In this document: in pieces, positions 17,958 to 28,302 of the stretch
Numbering within the stretch: position 1 is the first letter of the stretch
Layout: every line of letters begins with the position of its first letter
Origin: Deltaproteobacteria bacterium
Lineage (GTDB): Bacteria > SAR324 > JACQKK01
Direction of reading: 5' to 3'
Assembly: GCA_029858505.1 (NCBI GenBank)
Contig: JAOUEW010000001.1
Span: forward strand, 310,001-374,000
Length of the DNA stretch: 64,000 nt
The notes under the pieces: generated by a model
Database searches by the model: none
What the model saw: the letters and a program-made list of their open reading frames with translations, nothing else
Told to the model about the DNA's origin: nothing
Program-made: the position numbers and the translations under genes

Positions 17958-20561
17958 CTACAGGGACTTGGTTTTCAACCGCTCCAAGGCCCAGTGGGTG
18001 TACTTCCGAACCCGCTTGTCGGGGTCTTTGTTCAGTTGATCCAACAGGTCTTTACCTTCTTTGGATTCCAGCTTTTCCAGCGCCCGAATCACCGATACCC
18101 GCACGTCTTCGTCGGGGTCCCGGGCCGCTAGCACAATGCCACGGAAGGCCGCCAAACTGGCCACGTTGGAGAGGAACGCGGCGGCTTTGCGGCGCACCTG
18201 GGGGTCACGGTTGTTCAGCAGGTGAATCTGCCGTTCCACCGCTCCGGTTTTATCCAGCACTTCCATAATAAAGGGGCGCAGAGAGGGGATGTCCTGCTTC
18301 AGCAGGTCGGCCATGATTTGGGCTCCCTCATCGCCCATTTTGCGGAAGGACTGGGTGAGCAGGTCGCGGACCCGGGGACCGGCATCCTTGAACTCCTCAA
18401 TCATTTTTTCCACTTCATCCGGGTTCTTCTTGTGGCTCAGGGCCTGAACGACGTCTTCCTTCAATTCATCTTCCTCCCCTTCCTGCTCCAGTTTGGTCAC
18501 CAACAGGTGAATGGAGTCGGAAAGTTTGGAGTGACCCAACCCCAGGGCCGCGGCGCTTTTCACCGGCAGCGATTCGTTGGGGTCGTTCAGCAGAGATTTG
18601 AAGGCATCGAGCACCCGGCCGGTTCCGTGGGCGCCCAGGTCCCGGGCCACCGCCACCCGCACCCGTTCCACCGGGTCGCGCAGCACCTGAAAGTCTTTGG
18701 CCAGCACGTCCTCATCGCCATATTCGCTGAGGGCGATGATGGTGGCGATGCGCACATCGGGGTCGATGTCTTTCAGGGATTTTTTAATCAAGGGGATGTA
18801 TTTTTTATCACCGGTCACGGGCAGGGCGGCAATGATGGCGGCCCGTACCTTGGAATCGGTGGTGCCGAGATAATTTTCCACCTTGGAAGACAACATGTCT
18901 TTGGGGTACCCGCCCAGCACCTTCATAAAGTCTCGCGCTTGGGCCATGGGCATGATGTGCAGGTTTTCCAGCACGGTTTCCAGGCAGTAGGGCAGGTTCA
19001 TTTCGCCCAGCAGCCGCAAGCTTAACACCCGTACAGCGTGGGGCAGCCCGGCCCGTTCCACCCGAATCATGTCCAGCAGCGGCGGGAGGACCAAGTTTTG
19101 GGGCATCCGCTTCAAGGCGGTAATCAATTCTTCCTTGTCCACGAATTCAGCGTCGTGCAGCAAATCAAACAGCGACTGGATGAAGTGGGTGGCGCCAGCT
19201 TCTGGCAGGGCAGGCAGCAGGGCGTCCATCACTCGCTTGCTTCCCCGCCAGCGGTAAATTTGGTCTGGCAGCAGCCGATAGGCCGCGTCGGTGCCGTGCT
19301 TGCCCACGCATTCCAAGGCCGTGCGGTACAGTTCCATGTGGTCCGGTTCGCCGTTGAACTGGGCAAATACTTTTTCTGCCAGGAATCCCGACAATTGGGT
19401 TACGTGGTTCATTTGGTTAATGACCCGACCCGCCACCAGCAGGGTGGCCGGATTGGACGATGTTTTCACCACGTCTAAAAACCCGGTCACGTTCACTTCG
19501 GCGGCGGCGGCCAACAGTTTGAACGCGCGCTCCATGCCGGGGGGGTCGCCCAGGTCCAGTTCCAAAATCAACCGGTTTAGGCCGCCGCTTTTTTCCAGCA
19601 GGCGGGCGGCGGGCAGGCGCAGTTCTTTGTTTTTATGGTCCAAGAACCCCATGGCGTACTGTTCATCGTTTTTCGAACCCGGCCGGAGAAGCTCCAGCAC
19701 GTGGATGGCCTGGGTGTCGGTGTGTTTACCGGGGGCTTCGGTGTATTCCTGGGGGAACTCGGCATGGGCGCGGTTCCAGGCGGCCTGGCGGACCTCAAAG
19801 TAGGGGTCGTTCACGAACAGGTCGTGCAGGGCTTTGGAAAAGCGGTCGGTTTCGCTGGTTTTGAATTGCTGAATAATCGTGGTGCGCACCAGGGGATGGG
19901 GATCCTTCAGGGTATCCCACACCACCCGCTGAGAGCGCTCCTCCGGGTCGTGCATCAAAATTTTAGCGGCGAAAAACCGGGAGGGCCATTCGGGGTCCCC
20001 GGCGGTTTCCCGGATCACGTCCAACTTATCCTTGAATACCGCCATGGCGTCGGGGCCGCTGAATTCTTTTCCCTTGCCGGCTTCGGCCAGCCGCCGCACG
20101 TAGAAATCACCGCTTTTTTCCAGCCAGCTTACAAACTGAGGTCCAAAATCTTTATTTTGCAGGGTCACCTCAAAGCAGGTGTACAGGCCCTCTTTGGGGG
20201 CATACTTCATTACCCGTGAAAAATCTTTGGCCGTTTTGTTGGCGGCCAATTGAGCCACCCACAACGAGCCCGCCCCCGTCAGCCCCACAATGGCCGGGCC
20301 GTGTTTTTCGGCGAATTTCTCAATCAACGCCGAACGCTTGTAAACGTCTTGGGCCGAATAACGGTCGTGGAACAAGGCTTGCGCTTTGTTGGGGTTTTCC
20401 AGGGTTTTCTTCAAGGCCTTTAAAAACCGTTGGGTGGCCAGAAACCGGCTAAGAATGACGTAGCCGGTGATCAGCGCCAGCAGGGGGATGGCAACGGCCG
20501 CGGCTTGAATTTCCACCGGTTGGGCCTGGAAGGCTTGAATCAATTCATCCATGGTTGGCAA
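17958..20561 (-). CDS. HEAT-repeat protein, membrane anchored
   Basis: N-terminal TM segment; many HEAT-like units (DSKVRAAIIAALPVTGD, DPDVRIATIIALSEYGD, DPDEDVRVSVIRALEKL). Confidence 0.88.
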   Translation of the reverse strand: MPTMDELIQAFQAQPVEIQAAAVAIPLLALITGYVILSRFLATQRFLKALKKTLENPNKAQALFHDRYSAQDVYKRSALIEKFAEKHGPAIVGLTGAGSLWVAQLAANKTAKDFSRVMKYAPKEGLYTCFEVTLQNKDFGPQFVSWLEKSGDFYVRRLAEAGKGKEFSGPDAMAVFKDKLDVIRETAGDPEWPSRFFAAKILMHDPEERSQRVVWDTLKDPHPLVRTTIIQQFKTSETDRFSKALHDLFVNDPYFEVRQAAWNRAHAEFPQEYTEAPGKHTDTQAIHVLELLRPGSKNDEQYAMGFLDHKNKELRLPAARLLEKSGGLNRLILELDLGDPPGMERAFKLLAAAAEVNVTGFLDVVKTSSNPATLLVAGRVINQMNHVTQLSGFLAEKVFAQFNGEPDHMELYRTALECVGKHGTDAAYRLLPDQIYRWRGSKRVMDALLPALPEAGATHFIQSLFDLLHDAEFVDKEELITALKRMPQNLVLPPLLDMIRVERAGLPHAVRVLSLRLLGEMNLPYCLETVLENLHIMPMAQARDFMKVLGGYPKDMLSSKVENYLGTTDSKVRAAIIAALPVTGDKKYIPLIKKSLKDIDPDVRIATIIALSEYGDEDVLAKDFQVLRDPVERVRVAVARDLGAHGTGRVLDAFKSLLNDPNESLPVKSAAALGLGHSKLSDSIHLLVTKLEQEGEEDELKEDVVQALSHKKNPDEVEKMIEEFKDAGPRVRDLLTQSFRKMGDEGAQIMADLLKQDIPSLRPFIMEVLDKTGAVERQIHLLNNRDPQVRRKAAAFLSNVASLAAFRGIVLAARDPDEDVRVSVIRALEKLESKEGKDLLDQLNKDPDKRVRKYTHWALERLKTKSL

Positions 20562-20645
20562 TCCTCGGATAATGAAGGGTCGTGGTGGTTGAACGAACGG
20601 GTGAAGTGAATGAATACGAATGTTTCTTTTTCTATTTTTCTTTTT

Positions 20646-22319
20646 CTATTTTTTCTTTTTCTTTTTAGACACAGGTGCCGCGCGAATTTCTTTGTCGGCC
20701 GCGGCGGGGGGTTTTCCGGCAAACCCCACCACGTTGTAGATGGGAATCGGATTGGCCTTGCCTTTTACTTTCACTGGGGTGCGGGGGTCTAGGGTAAACA
20801 AGTCTCCCAGGTAGTCGCGGGTGTCTTGGGTGATGATGATTTCCCCCGCTTCGGATTCACCCTCCAGCCGGGCGGCCACGTTTACCGTGTCGCCAATCAC
20901 TGTGTAGTTCATTTTCCGGGCGGACCCCAGGTTGCCCGCGATCAGCCGCCCGGTGTGCATGCCAAACCCCACTTTTAGGTGAGAGGCCTTGCCCTGAAAA
21001 AATTTGCGGTTGGCCGAGTGGACGATTTGAATGATTTCCACCGCGCAAGACACGGCGTTGATGGCGTCTTGCTCGGGGTTGGAGATGGGCACCCCGAAGG
21101 CGGCCATGATGCAGTCGCCGATGTATTTATCAATGTACCCGCCGTATTTAATGACGATCTCCACCGCTTCGGTGAAGTATTCGTTCAGCACGTCAATCAC
21201 GTATTCCGGGGGGTGGCCCTCGGAAAACGAGGTGTACCCCCGGATATCGGCAAAGAACACGGTAGAGGTGAGGGCGTTGCCCCCCAGGTTGATGCTCTCG
21301 GGGTTTTCGGTGAGGTGGCTTACCAAGTCTTCCGACAGATACTTGGCAAACATGTCTTTGATCTTCCGTCGGTCTTCGGTGACCCCCGCCATTTGAGTGG
21401 CCAGGTTTTTTTCGCGGGTCTGGTCGGTGAACAGCAGGGTGGTGCCGGTGATTTTCCCCCCCTCGCCCTTTAGCGGAGAAAGATTTAGGGAGAAGTCGAT
21501 CTCTTTCTCTCGGTCTTTGTCTTCGTAGATGCCCTCGACCCCCGCCAGTTCTTTGCCGTCTTTAGCGGTGGTGGAAATGGCCTTCATGATTTTGTTGTCG
21601 ATGGTTTTTTTGAACACATCCCCCAGGGGTTTCCCCATGACAGTGTCGTCGAGGGACAGGGTGTCTTTGGCCGCCCGGTTGACGTAGCGGATAAACCCGT
21701 CTTTGTCGGTGGTGACCAGCAGGTTGGTCATGGAGGTAAAGATAGATTCCTGGTAGTGCTCCATTTCTTCAATTTTGGCCAAGTACTCTTTTAACTCTTG
21801 AAACATTTTGGCGTTTTGCAGCATGCCCGCGGCCAACTTGGTGTAAGAGTCGAGGAAGTTGAAGCGCTCCCGGTTGAAAAACAGCGGCGACAGAGAGTTC
21901 AGCACCATGACCCCCAGGCTGCCCCGGGGGGTAGACAGGGGAAAGGCCATTCCGCAGTTCATCTTGTCGTCGAGCAACAGGTCGGCGAAGGGACTTTTTT
22001 TCCGTTCGGTTAGGCACACCGACTCTCCGCACTCGTGCAGAAACCAAAGCAGGTCCGAGTCAGCTTTGAGGAAGGCCGGGGCGCTGTATTTTCCCCGGCG
22101 AAAGATCAGGCGCAGGTCGGTGCGGGCTTCTGGATTGGCATACACATACAGGCAAGCCAAATCCGAGCGGGTGATGTCCAATCCCTGTTCCACCAGGGTA
22201 GACACCAGGGCCTTGAATTCGGTTTGTTCCGACAACAGGGTGCCCGCCCGAACCAAGTCATCGAAGGTTTTGGCCTGCTGGGTGCCGGTAAGGGTGGTGG
22301 ATGCTGTGGCCATAAACAA
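20646..22319 (-). CDS. GAF/PAS-class III adenylate/guanylate cyclase
   Basis: TVFFADIRGYTSFSE...NEYFTEAVEIVIKYGGYIDKYIGDCIMAAFG...GIHTG-like GMHTGRLIAGNLGS; PAS VTTDKDGFIRYVN. Confidence 0.92.
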   Translation of the reverse strand: MFMATASTTLTGTQQAKTFDDLVRAGTLLSEQTEFKALVSTLVEQGLDITRSDLACLYVYANPEARTDLRLIFRRGKYSAPAFLKADSDLLWFLHECGESVCLTERKKSPFADLLLDDKMNCGMAFPLSTPRGSLGVMVLNSLSPLFFNRERFNFLDSYTKLAAGMLQNAKMFQELKEYLAKIEEMEHYQESIFTSMTNLLVTTDKDGFIRYVNRAAKDTLSLDDTVMGKPLGDVFKKTIDNKIMKAISTTAKDGKELAGVEGIYEDKDREKEIDFSLNLSPLKGEGGKITGTTLLFTDQTREKNLATQMAGVTEDRRKIKDMFAKYLSEDLVSHLTENPESINLGGNALTSTVFFADIRGYTSFSEGHPPEYVIDVLNEYFTEAVEIVIKYGGYIDKYIGDCIMAAFGVPISNPEQDAINAVSCAVEIIQIVHSANRKFFQGKASHLKVGFGMHTGRLIAGNLGSARKMNYTVIGDTVNVAARLEGESEAGEIIITQDTRDYLGDLFTLDPRTPVKVKGKANPIPIYNVVGFAGKPPAAADKEIRAAPVSKKKKKK

Positions 22320-22375
22320 AGGACCTCGGAGATGCGGTTTGCTGCGATAAAAAGCCGTTCACAAAAAGAAAAAAT

Positions 22376-22482
22376 GAGACCCCTACAAAATCTGCGTCAT
22401 CTTTCCCCCATCCCTGAAGGATATGGGTTGATTCGGATGGATGATTTATTTATGGCAAAAACCCTGGTTATGCAGGGAACTC
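22376..22482. mobile_element. MITE-like element (family M), 107 bp
   Basis: Ends GAGACCCCTACAAAATC / GGTTATGCAGGGAACTC; perfect 5-bp flanking AAAAT (22371-22375, 22483-22487). Confidence 0.8.
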
Positions 22483-22668
22483 AAAATGGCAACGATCAAC
22501 GAACCATTGGAAGGCCGGGGTGGAAGGGCGGCTTGGGAGTAAACGGACCCAAGACCCCCGGTCTTCTTGGCTCCCCCCAAAAGGATGTTTCATAAAAAGT
22601 TTCTCTCCTTCTATCGCAAAAGGGCATGCCCCCGCAAGGAAAAAAAACGGGTCAAATATATTGCGGGG

Positions 22669-24024
22669 TTACATGTCTTCATCACGGAAGGAAGGATTGG
22701 CGAATTTGGTGAATTCTGGAATGAATACCAGCTTTACCGTATCAATGGGCCCATTGCGGTGCTTGGAAATAATGATTTCAGCCATGCCCTGATGCTCGGT
22801 TTCTTTGTTGTACACCTCGTCCCGGTAGATAAACATCACGATGTCGGCGTCTTGCTCAATAGAGCCAGACTCCCGCAGATCGGACAACAAGGGGCGCTTT
22901 TCCGACCGGCTTTCCAGGGCCCGGTTCAGCTGGGCGCAGGCCACCACCGGCACGTTTAAGTCTTTGGCCAGGGCCTTCAGCCCCCGGGAGATGTCGGCGA
23001 TTTCCTGCTCGCGGTTGTCGACCCGCCGGTGGGTGCGCATCAACTGAAGGTAGTCCACCACAATCATGCCCAGGTTTTTTTCTGCCCGCACCCGCCGGGC
23101 AATGGCCTTCATGGCCATGGGGGTGAGTTCGGGGGAGTCATCAATGTAAATATCGGCCTGAGAAAGCCGCCCGGCGGCGGCGGCCAGTTTGTCCCACTCG
23201 GTTTCGTCGAGGCTGCCCACCCGCAGCTTGTGGCTGTTCACCCCGGCGTCGGAGCACAGCAGCCGCACGGTGAGTTGCTCTTTCGACATTTCCAGGCTGA
23301 ACACCAGGGCGGCGGTTCCGGTGGACAGGGCCGCGTTTTTGGCCAGGTTCATCACAAACGAGGTTTTGCCCATGGAGGGGCGGGCCGCCAGAATGATGAG
23401 GTCGGAGGGTTGCAGCCCGTTGGTTAGTTCGTCCAGCCGGGTGAAGCCGGTGGGCAGGCCGGTGAACTGCCCGCCCATGTCTTGCTGGCGTTCGATGACC
23501 TCGAAGGAGGGGCCCAGCAGGTCTTTGATGTGGGCGTAAGACCGGCGCACGCTGGCGTTGGCCAGGTCTTGAAAAATTCCCTCGGCCGATTGAATCAGCC
23601 CGCTCACGTCGTCGGAGGCATCGCGCCCCTTGCGGGCAATTTCTACCGCGGCGGTGATGAGGGAGCGCAGCTGGTGTTTTTCCCGCACGATTTCGGCGTA
23701 GGCCATGACGTTGGCGGTGACGGGGGTCATGTCGGCCAGTTCGGCGATGTACACCAGCCCCCCGGCCCGATCCAGCTGGTTCTTGGCCCGCAGGTGGTTG
23801 GCCAGGGTTATTTCGTCGATGGGTTCTTTACGCTCTCCCAGGTCCAGCATGGCCTGGTACAAGTCGCGGTGGGCGGGGGAGAAAAACGCATCCGCCGACA
23901 GGATTTCCATGGCCTGGTAAATGGCCTCGTTGTTGTGAATCACCGCCCCCAGCACCCCCTGCTCGGCCTCTTTGTCGTGGGGCAGAATCTGGGCGGTTTG
24001 AGGAGATTTGGCTTCTTGGCTCAT
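22669..24024 (-). CDS. dnaB: Replicative DNA helicase DnaB
   Basis: AEQGVLGAVIHN...IILAARPSMGKTSFVMNLA...SLEMSKEQL...IVVDYLQLM...DLRESGSIEQDADIVMFIYRDE. Confidence 0.98.
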   Translation of the reverse strand: MSQEAKSPQTAQILPHDKEAEQGVLGAVIHNNEAIYQAMEILSADAFFSPAHRDLYQAMLDLGERKEPIDEITLANHLRAKNQLDRAGGLVYIAELADMTPVTANVMAYAEIVREKHQLRSLITAAVEIARKGRDASDDVSGLIQSAEGIFQDLANASVRRSYAHIKDLLGPSFEVIERQQDMGGQFTGLPTGFTRLDELTNGLQPSDLIILAARPSMGKTSFVMNLAKNAALSTGTAALVFSLEMSKEQLTVRLLCSDAGVNSHKLRVGSLDETEWDKLAAAAGRLSQADIYIDDSPELTPMAMKAIARRVRAEKNLGMIVVDYLQLMRTHRRVDNREQEIADISRGLKALAKDLNVPVVACAQLNRALESRSEKRPLLSDLRESGSIEQDADIVMFIYRDEVYNKETEHQGMAEIIISKHRNGPIDTVKLVFIPEFTKFANPSFRDEDM

Positions 24025-24216
24025 GGCCTGTCAATCCAACAAAGTGAAAAGAATACACAATGAAGTGAATGGTGAAAAATGATCTTGAGAACATCCACCG
24101 ATCACGGGGAGCGTTTAACGGCGCGCGAAACATGCAGGTGATCCCAGGGTAGCGCACTTGCGTATAAAATTGGAGACAGGGACACCTTTAACCGGAAAGC
24201 CATGTTTTGATAGGTC

Positions 24217-24249
24217 AAAAAAAACCCCGCCAGACGGGCTGGCGGGGTT
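24217..24249 (-). terminator. Rho-independent terminator downstream of rplI
   Basis: Minus strand AACCCCGCCAGcccgtCTGGCGGGGTTTTTTTT. Confidence 0.85.
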
Positions 24250-24295
24250 GTCGTCTATATCACAGACGTTGGACAAGAAAGATATGCCCTGACCG

Positions 24296-24829
24296 TTAGG
24301 CTTGGGTGGCCTGGGCGGGTTGCTCGGCCGCGGCTTCTTCGCTTTCGGCGGGGGCTTCCTCTGCCGGGGCCTCTTCGCCCTTCACCTTCACCGCCACAAC
24401 CTTCACGTTCACTTCAATTTTCACATCGCTGTGCAGTTTCAGCGCGGCGGCATAGTTGCCCACGCCCTTCACCGACGACAGGAAGGAAATGGCCTTGCGC
24501 TCCAACGAGACCCCCAGGCCCTCCAGCACTTCTTGCAGCTGGCGGTTGGTCACGGCGGCGTAGAGCTTGCCGGTGGGGCCAGCCTTGGCGTGAATGACCA
24601 ACTCCAGGGCCTTTACTTTTTCGGCCAGGGCGTTGGCTTCTTGCACGGCCAGGGCCCGCTTGGCTTCCAGTTGTTTGCGTTGGTGGGCAATGGCTTTGGC
24701 GTTGCGGGTGTCAGACAAAATGGCCAGCCCCCGGGGAATCAAAAAGTTCCGCCCGTAGCCGTCTTTCACCCTCACCTCGTCTCCCAGGGAGCCGAGATGG
24801 CGTACATTGGTGGTTAGAATCACGTTCAT
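24296..24829 (-). CDS. rplI: 50S ribosomal protein L9
   Basis: MNVILTTNVRHLGSLGDEVRVKDGYGRNFLIPRGLA. Confidence 0.97.
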   Translation of the reverse strand: MNVILTTNVRHLGSLGDEVRVKDGYGRNFLIPRGLAILSDTRNAKAIAHQRKQLEAKRALAVQEANALAEKVKALELVIHAKAGPTGKLYAAVTNRQLQEVLEGLGVSLERKAISFLSSVKGVGNYAAALKLHSDVKIEVNVKVVAVKVKGEEAPAEEAPAESEEAAAEQPAQATQA

Positions 24830-24889
24830 GGTCGCCGCTTTGGAATCAGGTGGTTGAGTGGTCCCCGTGGTGAAACGGGGAAGGGGAAA

Positions 24890-25183
24890 TTATCCCCGTT
24901 GAGTTTGTTCCTGGCCCACAAAACCTTCCGAGAAGGACAGCAGACCGATGTTGCGGGCCCGCTTGATGGCCTGGGTTAACATGCGTTGGGTTTTGGCCGA
25001 GTTGCCGGTGATCCGCCGGGGAACAATGCGGCCCCGCTCGGTGATGAAGGTCTTCAGCAGCTCAACGTCTTTGTAAGGAATTTCGTTCAGCCGGTTCAAA
25101 TCCGACGACTTCCGCCGGGGGATGATGATCCGGTTGGCGGCGTTCCGCCGCCGGGGGGCTTTCGCTTTAATCTTCCGTGCCAT
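24890..25183 (-). CDS. rpsR: 30S ribosomal protein S18
   Basis: [44 protein letters not shown]. Confidence 0.97.
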   Translation of the reverse strand: MARKIKAKAPRRRNAANRIIIPRRKSSDLNRLNEIPYKDVELLKTFITERGRIVPRRITGNSAKTQRMLTQAIKRARNIGLLSFSEGFVGQEQTQRG

Positions 25184-25213
25184 GGTGTTCTCCTGGTCTT
25201 GGGGGCGTGTGGG

Positions 25214-25573
25214 TTAGATTTCGGGGGTCTGGGGGGTCAGGGTGCCCTCGGTCTTCAGCCGCTCGAAATCGGCCATTTCTTTTTGCACGTCGTTCACGGC
25301 CACCGACTGCCACAGAATCACGCTTTCGTTGTGGCGCAGTTGGGTGTCTAGCTCTTTGAGAGACGCGGGGGTGCGGTCGAGATAGAGCAGGTGGTAAATG
25401 CCGTAATCGTGCTTGCCCACGGTGTAGCCCAGCTTGCGCCGGCCCCAGGTGGCGGCGCCGACCACTTTGCCGCCATGGGTTTTCACCACGCCGGAGAATT
25501 TTTCCAGCAGATCTTTTTGTTCGGTTTCAGTGACGTTGGGTTGAAGAACCACAACGGTTTCGTATCCTTGCAT
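25214..25573 (-). CDS. rpsF: 30S ribosomal protein S6
   Basis: MQGYETVVVLQPNVTETEQKDLLEKFSGVVKTHGGKVVGAATWGRRKLGYTVGKHDYGIYHLLYL. Confidence 0.96.
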   Translation of the reverse strand: MQGYETVVVLQPNVTETEQKDLLEKFSGVVKTHGGKVVGAATWGRRKLGYTVGKHDYGIYHLLYLDRTPASLKELDTQLRHNESVILWQSVAVNDVQKEMADFERLKTEGTLTPQTPEI

Positions 25574-25891
25574 GGGACGGGTCTTTCTTGGGTTGGGGTG
25601 GCCACCCGCCTGGACTGTTGGCGGGCCGACCGGCGCGGAATGGCCCGGCGGTATTGCCGGAACCATGGCTTGGGGGGCACCCAGGCCGCCGGTTCGACGA
25701 CGGATACAACTTACTTCACTCTTCTTTCTTCATACTTTTACTTCACATTTCTTTCTTCTTACTTCAAAACATCCATGCTTCAAAACATTCCTCCATCAGG
25801 CACAAGCAAAGTCGGGCACCATCGAAGTCCAGTACAACTCAAGTCAAACCACACAACGTGTATGTCTATGTTTGTGTATCTATGTATATCG

Positions 25892-25960
25892 GAGACCTCT
25901 GCATCACCTGTTTTTTTCCATCCCCCATTCCCTCTTTTTACGGGAAAAACCCTGGGTCTC
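25892..25960. mobile_element. MITE-like element (family M), 69 bp
   Basis: Left GAGACCTCTGCATCACC, right ...CCCTGGGTCTC; flanks TATCG/TATCT (4/5). Confidence 0.7.
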
Positions 25961-26150
25961 TATCTATGCATGACTCAGGAGGGAGACGGAGTCACAATCC
26001 GTTGATCTTGTCCGTTGGTCTTGGGGGTATGGCTTTGGCCAGCCATAACCCACAGAAAGAATTCCGATGAGCCTTCGGTTGTCTCACGGCATCCAACAAC
26101 GACCTGTGATTCTTTGCTATCTTTTCCTATCCCTTCCGATCATTTCGCGA

Positions 26151-26702
26151 TTACGATGAGCTCCAGTTTTCCAACTGGCCCGTATCGAGAAACTTCAGGG
26201 CGATGTCGGCGGCCTGTTGGGCGGCGTCCTCCAGTTGAGTGGCTTCTTCGCCGCCCACTTGGCCCAGCACATGGCCGGTGACCCCCCCCCGTTCGGGGCG
26301 CCCAATGCCCACCCGCAGGCGTTTAAAGTTTTGGTCGGCCAATTGCCCGATGATGGAGCGCAGGCCGTTGTGGCCCCCATGGCCGCCTTCTCCCCGGGCG
26401 CGGATGCGCCCCACGTCTAGCTCAATGTCATCCACCACCACCAGCAGGTCTTCCAGGGCCACCTTGTAAAACCGCAACAGGGGCACCACCGACTGGCCGC
26501 TTAAGTTCATGAAGGTTTGGGGCTTCACCAGCAGGAAGGGGGTTTCTCCCCGCTTGCCCTTTAGCGTTAGGGCTTGGTGCTCGGCCTTCCAGGCCGATAA
26601 CTCCAGCCGATTGGCCAGCATGTCCACCACCCAGAACCCCAGGTTGTGCCGCGACCGTTCGTATTCACGGCCGGGGTTGCCCAGCCCCACGATCATCTTC
26701 AT
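26151..26702 (-). CDS. pth: Peptidyl-tRNA hydrolase
   Basis: MKMIVGLGNPGREYERSRHNLGFWVVD...KPQTFMNLSGQSV...GGHGGHNGLRSI. Confidence 0.97.
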   Translation of the reverse strand: MKMIVGLGNPGREYERSRHNLGFWVVDMLANRLELSAWKAEHQALTLKGKRGETPFLLVKPQTFMNLSGQSVVPLLRFYKVALEDLLVVVDDIELDVGRIRARGEGGHGGHNGLRSIIGQLADQNFKRLRVGIGRPERGGVTGHVLGQVGGEEATQLEDAAQQAADIALKFLDTGQLENWSSS

Positions 26703-26966
26703 GCCGCGTCACAAGTTTGTTCCGTCTCGTGATTGAGGGACCAAGCCTTCTTGTTGCTATGTGTTTCCTTGCTGCCGATGTTTTCCCATCGTTTCCCATC
26801 GTTTTCCCATCCCCCTGCCCACTTGTTACGGCAAACCCATCGAGGAATGCGGGGTGAAGCCGGGGATGGCAGAGGCCATGAACGTTCTGTCCCGCGACAA
26901 GCGGCCTGTTCCCCTCCGCTGGCTTCAACCCGCCGGTTCCCACCGGCCAGTTTGCTGGGGGCTTGC

Positions 26967-27632
26967 TTAGGAAGCCTTCGACTCGGCGGCAGGGGCTTCG
27001 CCTTCGGCGGCTTCGGGCGCCACGGCCGGCCCGATTTCTTTATCCAAGTCGTCTTCAGCGCCACGGCCAGAGACCACCACCACGGTGGCGCCGGGATCGG
27101 AGAAGGCGGTGACGCCAGCGGGGAAGGTTAGGTCTTTCACGTGCAAGTTGTGGCCGATTTTCAGGTGAGACACGTCCACCTCGATGGTGTTGGGAATTTC
27201 CTGAGGAAGGCATTCCACCATGACCTCGTGCATGATGACCTGCATGGTCCCGCCGAAGGTTACCCCCACGGGTGTTCCCACGGGGTGAATTTCCACCGCC
27301 ACCCGCACCTTGATGTTGGGGTCAATTTCGTTGAAGTCCATGTGCAGCAGGTGGCGCCCCACGGGGGTGGATTGCACCTCTTTCAGCAGGGCGGTGTGTT
27401 TGCTGGCGGGCTGGCCGTCGGCGGCGGGCAGGTGAACGGTAACCATTTGGGTGGTTCCGTGCAGGTGCTTCACCAGGCGGTTGGCTTCTTTTTCGCCCAC
27501 TTGAATGCTGATGGGGGTCTTGCCGCCGTACAGAATGGCGGGGATCAGACCTTGGCGGCGCAGTTTGCTAACGGCCGATTTCCCGGTTTGGTTGCGGCGG
27601 GCGGCCTCGAGAACGAGAGATTGGCTTTTCAT
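26967..27632 (-). CDS. rplY: 50S ribosomal protein L25 (Ctc-type)
   Basis: RNQTGKSAVSKLRRQGLIPAILYGG...TALLKEVQSTPVGRHLLHMDF; C-terminal TL5/Ctc domain. Confidence 0.95.
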   Translation of the reverse strand: MKSQSLVLEAARRNQTGKSAVSKLRRQGLIPAILYGGKTPISIQVGEKEANRLVKHLHGTTQMVTVHLPAADGQPASKHTALLKEVQSTPVGRHLLHMDFNEIDPNIKVRVAVEIHPVGTPVGVTFGGTMQVIMHEVMVECLPQEIPNTIEVDVSHLKIGHNLHVKDLTFPAGVTAFSDPGATVVVVSGRGAEDDLDKEIGPAVAPEAAEGEAPAAESKAS

Positions 27633-27719
27633 AATCGGGGTTGTCCTGTGTGTGGTGTGGTCAGACGGTGGTGGTTGTTTTTATATGTTTGGCGCGGCTG
27701 TTGTTTTCGTCGCTATTCT

Positions 27720-27831
27720 TTTGTTCTTTGTTCTTTGTTCTTTGTTCTTTGTTCTTTGTTCTTTGTTCTTTGTTCTTTGTTCTTTGTTCTTTGTTCTTTG
27801 TTCTTTGTTCTTTGTTCTTTGTTCTTTGTTC
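27720..27831. repeat. Heptanucleotide microsatellite (TTTGTTC)x16
   Basis: 112 nt of perfect 7-bp units, counted directly. Confidence 0.98.
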
Positions 27832-27846
27832 TGGGCTGTCCCAGGC

Positions 27847-28015
27847 CAACAGCACCTCTCCCCCCTGCCCCCCTCCCCATGCAGGGAGGGGGGAGTAACT
27901 CAAAGCCGACAAGTGATGGGATGACTTCCGTCCGGCCTTGGTCTTCCGAACGAATTTTATTCTTCACCCTTCGGCCGAAGCCGTATGGCTCCTCCCCGAC
28001 GGGGAGAGACAGCCG
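27847..28015 (-). repeat. Dispersed family-F repeat copy
   Basis: Reverse complement reads CGGCTTCGGCCGAAGGGTGAAGAATAAAATTCGTTCGGAAGACCAAGGCCGGACGGAAG...CCCTCCCTGCATGGGGAGGGGGGCAGGGGGGAGAGGTGCTGTTGG. Confidence 0.75.
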
Positions 28016-28302
28016 CCACAGGCGGCAGGGATGGGTGCTGTTGTGGGCCATCGAGCGGTGCGATGGGCTTAAACCAAGATTGTTCAGCAATTTATAACCT
28101 TAAATCATCTTCCCGCGCACGGTCAACTGGTTTTTCAGACTTGACCCGATTGGCCCATGGATTGCTTGAAAGAAAGCGGTTATTGTAGGTTTTTCAGACA
28201 TATTCATGGACTGTTTCATGGAGATGCCCGTTGCCGTTGGGGGGAACACCTGTTCAAAAGAGACGCATGTTGCCGATGTTGGGAAAAATTCCAAGAAAAA
28301 CG

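Noticed and set aside
27713-28090. ORF with repeated NKEQRTK / CSLFFVL units
   Set aside because: Product of the 7-bp microsatellite, which is open in all frames; not evidence of a protein
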